Source of the DNA: Bacteroidales bacterium
GTDB lineage: Bacteria > Bacteroidota > Bacteroidia > Bacteroidales > VadinHA17
Length of the DNA stretch: 5,320 nt
Direction: 5' to 3'
Assembly: GCA_029935275.1 (NCBI GenBank)
Contig: JAOZKQ010000159.1
Coordinates: 1 to 5,320, forward strand
The position numbers and the translations under genes were made by a program. The notes under the pieces are model-generated. The model worked only from the letters and a program-made list of their open reading frames with translations. It was not told where the DNA came from and did not search any database. This document shows, piece after piece, positions 1 to 5,320 of this stretch; the first letter of the stretch is position 1, and each line of letters begins with the position of its first letter.

Positions 1-449
1 TTGATGCTATAGCTGTTCTTTTAAAAGAGAATAAGGTTGATACAGGTGGTAAAATCATAGATGAGAGCGACAAAATAGAACTAATAAAACCTGTAGTCAT
101 CACACAAAGAGACATAAGGGAACTCCAACTGGCCAAAGGGGCCATCGCTGCAGGAGTTCAAATACTGCTTGATAAACTGGAGATTACTCATAAACAAGTT
201 GAAAGAGTATATATTGCCGGTGCTTTTGGTAATTTCATTAATATTGAAAACACCCGAAGGATTGGCCTGATTGAATTTTCTTCTGAAAAAATTAGCAAAC
301 TTGGAAATACAGCACTAATTGGTGCTAAAATGAGCCTTTTTCTTAATCCGGACGATATTTACCCTGTTCTTGCAAAAACAGAACATATACCCCTGGAAAT
401 AATCCCTGATTTTCAGGAGTTATTTGCCGATAAAATGATGTTTGAATAA
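1..449 (+). CDS. RACo/RamA-like corrinoid-reactivating ATPase, ASKHA (DUF4445) C-terminal part, 5' end outside window
   Basis: This is the C-terminal 148 codons of a larger protein, read in the frame that starts at base 3 and stops with TAA at 447-449. Within the visible part, ITQRDIRELQLAKGAI (residues 33-48), VYIAGAFGNFI (69-79) and GNTALIGAKMSL (101-112) are the typical signature of the ASKHA-type ATPase domain (DUF4445) of RACo and RamA. In that family the full protein usually has an N-terminal [2Fe-2S] ferredoxin domain and couples ATP hydrolysis to reduction of inactive cob(II)alamin in corrinoid proteins of methyltransferase systems; it is cytoplasmic. The ferredoxin part would lie upstream of the window and cannot be checked. 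There is no signal peptide or membrane segment in the visible part. The following esterase gene starts 52 bp downstream on the same strand, so cotranscription is possible. The family call is confident; the methyl donor served is unknown and should be read from the upstream neighbours. Confidence 0.85.
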   Translation, partial: DAIAVLLKENKVDTGGKIIDESDKIELIKPVVITQRDIRELQLAKGAIAAGVQILLDKLEITHKQVERVYIAGAFGNFINIENTRRIGLIEFSSEKISKLGNTALIGAKMSLFLNPDDIYPVLAKTEHIPLEIIPDFQELFADKMMFE

Positions 450-501
450 ATGCCCTATTTATGTATCTGATACCTTTTTAAGAGAAAATAAAATTTCACC
501 C

Positions 502-2124
502 ATGAAACATTTATTATTCTTATCAATTATTACTTTAATTAGCCCTAATTTATTTGCTCAGGAAAATCCAAAATGGGATGATGTTAAATCAAAAGACTGG
601 CCCGGCCTTTGTAAAAGGATTATAATCCCTTCCTCCGGTGATGGAAAAGAACAGCCTGCATGGTTCTTTAAAAGTACAGGCAATAATGCCCGCCCTCTTA
701 TTATAAGTTTACATACCTGGAGTGGTGGATACAACCAGAAGGACACTCTTTCCTGGCAATGTATTAATAAGAATTACAATTACATACACCCACATTTCCA
801 GGGTCCGAATAATACTTTTGACGCATGTGGCAGCCATCTAGCTATTAGCGATATTGATGATGCAATTGCTTACGCTATCAAAAATGGAAATGTTGATACC
901 AATGACATTCATATTATAGGTACCAGTGGTGGTGGATATGCAACTTTACTGGCTTATATGCATACTAAATATAAAATCAAAAGCTTCTCAGCCTGGGTAC
1001 CCATTTCTAATATTATTGACTGGTATTACGAATCGGAGGGCAGAAAAAATAAATACTCCAGGGATATAGCACTCTCTACCACCGGGTCAAATTTTGATAA
1101 AGAGCATTATTATATGGATATAAATGAAGCTAAAAAACGATCACCTGTTTTCATGACTACTCCTGTTAAAAACAGGGAAAACAGCAAGCTTAATATTTTT
1201 GCAGGTATTCATGACGGATATTCTGGTTCAGTACCTATCACCCAGTCGATTGATTTTTATAATAAACTGGTAAATGACTTTGACAACAATGAGAAAGAAG
1301 CTATAGTACCGGCATCAGATATAATTAAACTGGTAACATACAGGGGATTTCCGGCTGAAGATAAAGACATTATTGAAAAAAGGCTAATTCACTACAGGAA
1401 AAATTACCAGGGTAAAATTCAAATTACCATTTTCGAAGGCACACATGAAATGTTAACCGATGTCGCCTTAAATCCGGTTCAGGGTAAAAATATTCTGGTA
1501 ATAGGTGATTCCAACGGAGAATTGGAAAATGGATGGGTAAATCAACTACAAAAGCTTCGGTTTGAGGATAGGATCTTTAACACTTCTATTTCGGGAAATA
1601 CGATCGGTTTTAATAATTTAGCTTATTCAAGCCTGAACACATTACTGAATATTGATCGATATATGAATGAAGCAGGTAATAACCTGAAAAAGCCGGATGC
1701 CATTATAATTATGCTTGGAACAAATGATTGCAAAGCTGTTTTTAACGATAGCCTGAAACTTGTACCAAAAAATATGCAAACCTTAATTTCAAAGATAAAG
1801 AAGCATCCTGATTATAAAAAATACCATCCTCAGATATATTTGGTTTCCCCTCCTCCGTACGGGCCTGACACAATTTTAAAAGCAAAATATCATGGAGGAG
1901 AAAAACGAATTGAATATCTTAATCCAAAATTCAAAAAAATAGCACAAAAAGAAGATTGTATTTTTGTTGATACTTACTCCTACCTGAAAGAAAACTTTGA
2001 GAATTTATCATCTGACGGGGTACATCTAACTACTGAAGGACAAAAATTAATAGCAAAGATCATAAATAAGATAATAAATGAAAATTCAACAACTATAAAC
2101 CTGGTTTCAACTTACAAATACTAG
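502..2124 (+). CDS. Secreted two-domain esterase: alpha/beta hydrolase plus SGNH/GDSL hydrolase
   Basis: The product is 540 residues from the ATG at 502. That start gives a clean signal peptide (MKHLLFLSIITLISPNLFAQ, cleavage likely after AQ); an in-frame TTG at 442 would add 20 polar residues before it and overlap the previous gene, so it was rejected. Residues about 25-320 are an alpha/beta hydrolase: an HTWSGG segment near residue 71 (probable oxyanion region), nucleophile elbow GTSGG (Ser142), acid in IHDGYSG (Asp238) and EGTHE (His315). Residues about 331-530 are an SGNH hydrolase: block I GDSN (Ser337), block II SGNT (Gly365), block III GTND (Asn408) and block V DGVH (Asp505, His508). 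Both catalytic sets appear intact, so two different ester-cleaving sites sit in one periplasmic or secreted chain. Such enzymes commonly remove acetyl or other acyl groups from plant or algal glycans; the actual substrate cannot be read here. The alpha/beta half could instead be a prolyl-oligopeptidase-like peptidase, though its N-terminal propeller is absent. Confidence 0.9.
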   Translation: MKHLLFLSIITLISPNLFAQENPKWDDVKSKDWPGLCKRIIIPSSGDGKEQPAWFFKSTGNNARPLIISLHTWSGGYNQKDTLSWQCINKNYNYIHPHFQGPNNTFDACGSHLAISDIDDAIAYAIKNGNVDTNDIHIIGTSGGGYATLLAYMHTKYKIKSFSAWVPISNIIDWYYESEGRKNKYSRDIALSTTGSNFDKEHYYMDINEAKKRSPVFMTTPVKNRENSKLNIFAGIHDGYSGSVPITQSIDFYNKLVNDFDNNEKEAIVPASDIIKLVTYRGFPAEDKDIIEKRLIHYRKNYQGKIQITIFEGTHEMLTDVALNPVQGKNILVIGDSNGELENGWVNQLQKLRFEDRIFNTSISGNTIGFNNLAYSSLNTLLNIDRYMNEAGNNLKKPDAIIIMLGTNDCKAVFNDSLKLVPKNMQTLISKIKKHPDYKKYHPQIYLVSPPPYGPDTILKAKYHGGEKRIEYLNPKFKKIAQKEDCIFVDTYSYLKENFENLSSDGVHLTTEGQKLIAKIINKIINENSTTINLVSTYKY

Positions 2125-2142
2125 CAAGTGTTTATATAAAAC

Positions 2143-2171
2143 TGTTCTAAATTAAGAACATTAGCTCTTTT
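2143..2171 (+). terminator. Weak candidate terminator after the esterase gene
   Basis: TGTTCT (2143-2148) and AGAACA (2155-2160) form a perfect 6-bp stem around a 6-base AAATTA loop, 18 bases after the esterase stop codon. A T-run (2167-2172) follows, but only after a six-base gap, and the stem has just two G:C pairs, so it would be a poor intrinsic terminator. Its position between a stop codon and a likely promoter is what supports the call. Confidence 0.3.
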
Positions 2172-2187
2172 TAAAGGCTGCTAAAAA

Positions 2188-2216
2188 TTGATTTTTGCCA
2201 GATGACCGTATATTTG
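2188..2216 (+). promoter_or_regulatory. Candidate Bacteroidota-type promoter for the cytochrome/oxidoreductase genes
   Basis: TATATTTG at 2209-2216 fits the Bacteroidota -7 consensus TAnnTTTG exactly. A TTG at 2188-2190 lies 18 bases upstream and can serve as the -33 element, whose consensus is TTTG or TTG at roughly 19-21 bases, so the spacing is slightly short. Transcription would begin a few bases after 2216, leaving a leader of about 50-55 bases before the ATG at 2276. The location, in the only sizeable gap of the window, is what makes it more credible than chance matches inside genes. Confidence 0.45.
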
Positions 2217-2226
2217 TCAGTTAATT

Positions 2227-2256
2227 AATACTTATCCGGATCAAACCTGAAGTATT
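2227..2256 (+). repeat. Inverted repeat in the leader before the cytochrome-SUMF1 gene
   Basis: AATACTT (2227-2233) and AAGTATT (2250-2256) are perfect 7-base inverted repeats separated by 16 bases; the spacer begins with the short palindrome ATCCGGAT (2234-2241). The element lies between the candidate promoter and the start codon, ending 19 bases before the ATG. It may be a leader hairpin or a binding site for a dimeric regulator. In AT-rich DNA a 7-base match can also arise by chance, so only the repeat itself is certain. Confidence 0.35.
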
Positions 2257-2275
2257 TTAAATTTCCTACTTTGAG

Positions 2276-3820
2276 ATGAAATTTTGGAAAAAAATATCAA
2301 AACAAAGTTCTTTTAGCAGAAAAACCATATGGATATTTCTGGTTTCTGGAACACTTACCGGAATGCTGATCATACTTTTAAGCAATAAAAGTATAAAATA
2401 TACTTCAACCGACGAATATTGTGTATCCTGCCATATTCATCCACAGGCAGATCAGGCATGGAAACAATCCACTCACTATCAGAATAATTCAGGGATTATT
2501 ACGCATTGTGCAGATTGTCACCTTCCCCCTGCAGGCCATGGCTACATTTTTGCCAAAATAAAACATGGCTCAAAAGATGTTTATGGCAAGCTCTTCAAAG
2601 ACCCGGAGAAAATCAATTGGGAGGAAAAATCCAAACTTGAAAATGCACGCAAATTCACTTATAATGAAAGCTGTATAAATTGTCATCAGCAGCTATTTAC
2701 CGAAGGGCTTTCTGTTGATGGGGAAGATGCCCATTTATATTATAAACAGCACACAAACAAATTAGATTGCATAAATTGTCACCTGAATGTGGGTCATTAT
2801 AGCGAATCTTCAATGCATGCACATAATCTGGATTTTGGCCAGGCCAATAAGCTGGATACCCTTATTTTTAATGAACCTGCAGAAATCAAAAAATTTGAAA
2901 ATTTCGAGGAAAAAATTCCCGGATCTAATGTATCTTTTAAGATGCTTGCCATCCCCGGTGGGGAGTTTAAAATGGGAAGTACAAAATCAGAACCTTTTAG
3001 AAAAAAAGATGAAGGTCCGGTAAGGAAAGTTCAGATTAGTAAATTTTGGATGGCTGAAATTGAAGTAAGCTGGAATGAATATCTCACTTTTTTTGCTGAA
3101 ACAACTTCAGAAGGCAGAAAGGAAATAGACATGCAGGCAAATGAAGGGGATGTTGATGCTATCACAGGTCCTACTCCCCCCTGGGGTGCACCAGATCAGG
3201 GATGGGGAAAAGGCAAAAACCCTGCTATTACCATGACTCATTACGCCGCTGAGACTTATTGCAAATGGCTTTCTAAAATTACCGGGAAAAAATATCGACT
3301 TCCTACCGAAGCTGAATGGGAGTATGCATGTCGGGCAGGAAAGGAAACACCTTACTTTTTTGAAGGAAATCCAAAGGATTTTTCGAAAAATGGCTTCCTG
3401 AAAAAAATATTTAAGCCGGACACCAGCCTAATCAATTCCTATGTGAAATATGAAATAAACAGCAAAGGCAAAACTCACCTTCCGGATGAAGTAAAACCAA
3501 ATCCTTTCGGATTAAAAAATATGTCAGGAAATGTTTATGAATTTTGTGCAGATTGGTATGCTCCGGACATTTACTCACAGTATAAGAATGAAGTAGTTAA
3601 AAATCCAAAGGGGCCTCTTCGTGGAACAGAACATGTAATCCGTGGAGGGGCTTATGACAGCGATGCCGCTTATGTCAGGTCTGCCGCCCGCGATTACACC
3701 CAAACAACAGAATGGCTTGTTACTGACCCTCAAATACCAAAAAGTATATGGTGGTACTCTGATTCTAAAAATGTAGGTTTCCGTGTAGTATGCGAGTATG
3801 ATGAAAAGTATTTTAAATAA
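2276..3820 (+). CDS. Tetraheme NapC/NirT-type cytochrome c fused to a SUMF1/FGE-sulfatase domain
   Basis: The 514-residue product has a short basic cytoplasmic N-terminus, one membrane anchor at about residues 17-36, and a periplasmic remainder. Four heme c sites follow: CVSCH (49-53), CADCH (78-82), CINCH (133-137) and CINCH (165-169), the number and N-terminal anchoring seen in NrfH and other NapC/NirT quinol dehydrogenases. Residues about 220-508 are a SUMF1-type domain: IPGGEFKMGS (226-235), RLPTEAEWEYACRAG (341-355), NMSGNVYEFCADWY (415-428), VIRGGAY (454-460) and GFRVV (501-505). The region after RGGAY has no cysteines, whereas genuine formylglycine-generating enzyme carries its copper-binding cysteine pair there, so sulfatase-activating chemistry is unlikely. 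No NrfA-like pentaheme partner follows. Instead a Tat-exported Gfo/Idh/MocA enzyme begins 18 bp later, suggesting an operon and a role in moving electrons between the quinone pool and a periplasmic reaction; that role is inference. The ATG at 2276 is chosen because it directly precedes the basic stretch and anchor; no Shine-Dalgarno sequence is present. Confidence 0.92.
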   Translation: MKFWKKISKQSSFSRKTIWIFLVSGTLTGMLIILLSNKSIKYTSTDEYCVSCHIHPQADQAWKQSTHYQNNSGIITHCADCHLPPAGHGYIFAKIKHGSKDVYGKLFKDPEKINWEEKSKLENARKFTYNESCINCHQQLFTEGLSVDGEDAHLYYKQHTNKLDCINCHLNVGHYSESSMHAHNLDFGQANKLDTLIFNEPAEIKKFENFEEKIPGSNVSFKMLAIPGGEFKMGSTKSEPFRKKDEGPVRKVQISKFWMAEIEVSWNEYLTFFAETTSEGRKEIDMQANEGDVDAITGPTPPWGAPDQGWGKGKNPAITMTHYAAETYCKWLSKITGKKYRLPTEAEWEYACRAGKETPYFFEGNPKDFSKNGFLKKIFKPDTSLINSYVKYEINSKGKTHLPDEVKPNPFGLKNMSGNVYEFCADWYAPDIYSQYKNEVVKNPKGPLRGTEHVIRGGAYDSDAAYVRSAARDYTQTTEWLVTDPQIPKSIWWYSDSKNVGFRVVCEYDEKYFK

Positions 3821-3838
3821 TAACATAGTCCTTATAAA

Positions 3839-5188
3839 ATGAAGAAAAAAACCACGAATTACAACCGAAGGGAATTTCTTGAGAAGGCTGCCCTGGCAGG
3901 AACACTCGGAACACTGGGAGTAGGTTCTATATTGTCTTCATGCAGTTCAAAAAAAAGCATTAAAGAATTAGACCTCCCTCCTCTGCTGAGCCATGCACCC
4001 GATGGCCCAAAACTTAAAGCAGGACTGATTGGAACTGGCAGCAGGGGAACAGGAGCTGCTTTTAACTTTTTAAGTGCCGGCCCAAACCTGGAAATAACTG
4101 CTCTTGCCGATGTATTTCAGGATAAAATAGACAGCTGCAGGAAACAATTTAAGAAGTACAAAATTGATATTCCCACAAAAAATTGCTTTATCGGATTTGA
4201 TGCCTATAAGAAACTACTGGAAACTGATATAGACGTAGTTCTTCTTGCTACACCTCCCCATTTTCGTCCTGAGCATTTCAAAGCTGCAATAAAGGCAAAA
4301 AAGCATGTTTTTTCAGAAAAACCATCTGCCGTGGACCCGGTTGGAATTCGCTCAATTTTGAGTACTGCTGAAAGAGCAAAATCTATGGGATTAAATGTGG
4401 TTACAGGTACACAGAGAAGGCATCAAAAAGACTATATTGAGACCTACAAACAAGTGGCAAACGGAGCTATTGGCCAGGTTACAGGGGCTAAAGCCTATTG
4501 GAACCAGTCGCATGTTTGGTACAGGACCCGTGAAGAAAATTGGAATGACATGGAGTATATGATACGGAACTGGAATAACTTCATCTGGTTAAGTGGCGAT
4601 CATATTCTTGATACTCATGTACATAACATTGATATTGTCAATTGGTTTTCAGGGAAATACCCAAAATCTGCTATAGGATACGGAAGTAGAGTCCGCAGAA
4701 ATACCGGGAACCAATATGATTTTTTCAGTGTGGACTTTGACTATGGCAATGGTTTCAGTTCACATAGTATGTGTCGGCAGATTGATAGCTGTGCAAATGG
4801 TGTGGGCGAAATCGTTGTCGGCACTAAGGGTTATACTAATTGCAGAAATAGAATTTATGACCACAATGGTACTGTAGTCTGGGAATATGAATATCCCAAA
4901 GATAAGGAAGGAAAAACCCAGAATGCTGGTATAACTGCATACGTCCAGGAACATATTCACCTGGTAGCCGCCATACGTACCGAAGGAATGTATGTGAATG
5001 AAGCCGAACGTACAGCCTTATCCACCCTAACAGCTATAATGGGCAGGGAGGCTGCTTATACCGGTAAAAGAATTACCTGGGAAGAAATTATGAATTCAAA
5101 GCTCCGACTGGGTCCGTCAGAATACAAAATGGGTCCCGTAAATATGCCATTTGAAGTACCTAAGCCAGGCACCTCGGTAAAAATATAA
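3839..5188 (+). CDS. Tat-exported lipoprotein oxidoreductase of the Gfo/Idh/MocA family
   Basis: The 449-residue product starts with a twin-arginine signal (NRREFL, Arg10-Arg11), a hydrophobic stretch, and the lipobox LSSC (Cys35), so it should fold in the cytoplasm, cross by Tat and be lipid-anchored. The nucleotide-binding fold begins at AGLIGTGSRG (61-70, GxGxxG), with LADVF (89-93) closing the second strand. The family hallmark EKP is at 160-162, in FSEKPSA. The C-terminal domain carries SGDHILDTHVHNIDIVNW (252-269), whose His and Asp residues are expected to line the active site. Family members oxidise, reduce or epimerise sugars and cyclitols with NAD(P); a few (GH109) use the same cofactor to cleave glycosides. 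An exported enzyme would carry its cofactor bound, as known for Zymomonas glucose-fructose oxidoreductase. The residues after the lipid cysteine (SSKKS) lack the acidic residues of Bacteroidota surface-export signals, so a periplasm-facing location is likelier than the cell surface. It starts 18 bp after the cytochrome fusion gene. The substrate is unknown. Confidence 0.92.
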   Translation: MKKKTTNYNRREFLEKAALAGTLGTLGVGSILSSCSSKKSIKELDLPPLLSHAPDGPKLKAGLIGTGSRGTGAAFNFLSAGPNLEITALADVFQDKIDSCRKQFKKYKIDIPTKNCFIGFDAYKKLLETDIDVVLLATPPHFRPEHFKAAIKAKKHVFSEKPSAVDPVGIRSILSTAERAKSMGLNVVTGTQRRHQKDYIETYKQVANGAIGQVTGAKAYWNQSHVWYRTREENWNDMEYMIRNWNNFIWLSGDHILDTHVHNIDIVNWFSGKYPKSAIGYGSRVRRNTGNQYDFFSVDFDYGNGFSSHSMCRQIDSCANGVGEIVVGTKGYTNCRNRIYDHNGTVVWEYEYPKDKEGKTQNAGITAYVQEHIHLVAAIRTEGMYVNEAERTALSTLTAIMGREAAYTGKRITWEEIMNSKLRLGPSEYKMGPVNMPFEVPKPGTSVKI

Positions 5189-5219
5189 ATATGAAATTCA
5201 CTAATTAATAATTTTACAT

Positions 5220-5320
5220 ATGAAAAACATTTCATCAAGAAGGAAATTTATTAAGAGAACAATTACTTCGGGAATAGGTATTGCTGTTTTCCCTCAAATA
5301 ATACCTGCCTCAGCCCTTGG
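5220..5320 (+). CDS. Start of a second Tat-exported protein, probably Gfo/Idh/MocA family, 3' end outside window
   Basis: An ATG at 5220, 31 bases after the previous stop codon, opens a frame that runs to the window end for 33 complete codons without a stop. The translation begins MKNISSRRKFIKRT and continues into a moderately hydrophobic stretch and then PQIIPASALG. The SRRKFIK segment is a canonical twin-arginine motif. The P-x-I-I-P-A-S-A-L-G ending is the usual junction after the signal peptide in Tat-exported Gfo/Idh/MocA oxidoreductases, just before the nucleotide-binding fold. That fold is not yet visible, so the family is inferred from the signal region and from the preceding gene. 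Unlike that neighbour there is no lipobox cysteine in the visible part, so this protein would be soluble in the periplasm. Close spacing and common strand suggest the same operon. No Shine-Dalgarno sequence is seen; the leader is almost purely A and T. Confidence 0.7.
   Translation, partial: MKNISSRRKFIKRTITSGIGIAVFPQIIPASAL

Noticed and set aside
442..501. Upstream in-frame TTG start for the esterase gene, adding 20 residues
   Set aside because: It overlaps the stop of the previous gene and puts a polar, charged stretch ahead of a well-formed signal peptide that begins exactly at the ATG at 502.
1835..1842. TATATTTG match to the Bacteroidota -7 promoter element
   Set aside because: It lies inside the SGNH half of the esterase, encodes a normal beta strand (IYLV), and has no TTTG or TTG element at suitable spacing upstream.
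2276..2800. A nitrite-reductase NrfH subunit as the function of the cytochrome half
   Set aside because: Heme number and anchoring match NrfH, but no pentaheme NrfA follows, heme 1 lacks the NrfH methionine position, and the chain continues into a SUMF1 domain.
2787..3023. Short + strand open frame inside the cytochrome-SUMF1 gene
   Set aside because: It is an out-of-frame shadow crossing a heme motif and the domain junction of a clearly coding frame; its translation shows no recognisable features.
2930..3820. Functional sulfatase-maturing formylglycine-generating enzyme
   Set aside because: The active-site cysteine pair is absent and no sulfatase gene is in the window.
3575..3826. Minus-strand open frames overlapping the large genes (558-746, 3575-3826, 4760-4960, 5056-5238)
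   Set aside because: All are antisense to genes with strong domain evidence, have no promoter or family signature, and show composition expected of reversed coding sequence.
5189..5219. Possible terminator between the oxidoreductase gene and the next gene
   Set aside because: The 31-base gap is almost all A and T with no GC-bearing stem, so readthrough into the next gene is more likely.

Overview
The window reads as an AT-rich chromosomal segment of a member of the Bacteroidota, probably an anaerobic or facultative polysaccharide degrader of the Marinilabiliales/Prolixibacteraceae kind. The grounds are AT-rich leaders without Shine-Dalgarno sequences, one good match to the Bacteroidota -7 element (TAnnTTTG), exported Tat-type sugar oxidoreductases, and a SUMF1-type protein. 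The taxonomic call is inference from style, not from a marker gene. All five genes are on the + strand and no RNA gene, CRISPR array or mobile element is visible.

Layout: (1) positions 1-449 hold the last 148 codons of an ASKHA-type (DUF4445) ATPase resembling RACo/RamA, which reductively reactivates corrinoid proteins of methyltransferase systems. (2) 502-2124 encodes a secreted esterase made of two different serine hydrolases in one chain: an alpha/beta hydrolase with a GTSGG nucleophile elbow, then an SGNH/GDSL hydrolase with all catalytic blocks intact. (3) 2125-2275 is a 151-bp gap with a weak stem-loop, a likely promoter and a leader inverted repeat, suggesting that a new transcription unit begins here. 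(4) 2276-3820 encodes a membrane-anchored tetraheme cytochrome of the NapC/NirT/NrfH type fused to a SUMF1/FGE-sulfatase domain. (5) 3839-5188, only 18 bp downstream, encodes a Gfo/Idh/MocA oxidoreductase with a Tat signal and lipobox. (6) 5220-5320 starts a second Tat-exported protein whose N-terminus looks like another Gfo/Idh/MocA enzyme; it is cut by the window end.

Working hypothesis: genes 4 to 6 form a periplasmic redox module in which Tat-exported, cofactor-loaded oxidoreductases act on sugars, and a quinone-linked multiheme cytochrome carries electrons. The SUMF1-like half lacks the cysteine pair of true formylglycine-generating enzyme, so it is probably not a sulfatase activator. 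The two-domain esterase could strip ester groups from glycans beforehand, and the corrinoid activator hints at one-carbon or methyl-group metabolism upstream. The domain identities are read from the sequence; the shared pathway is inference from proximity.
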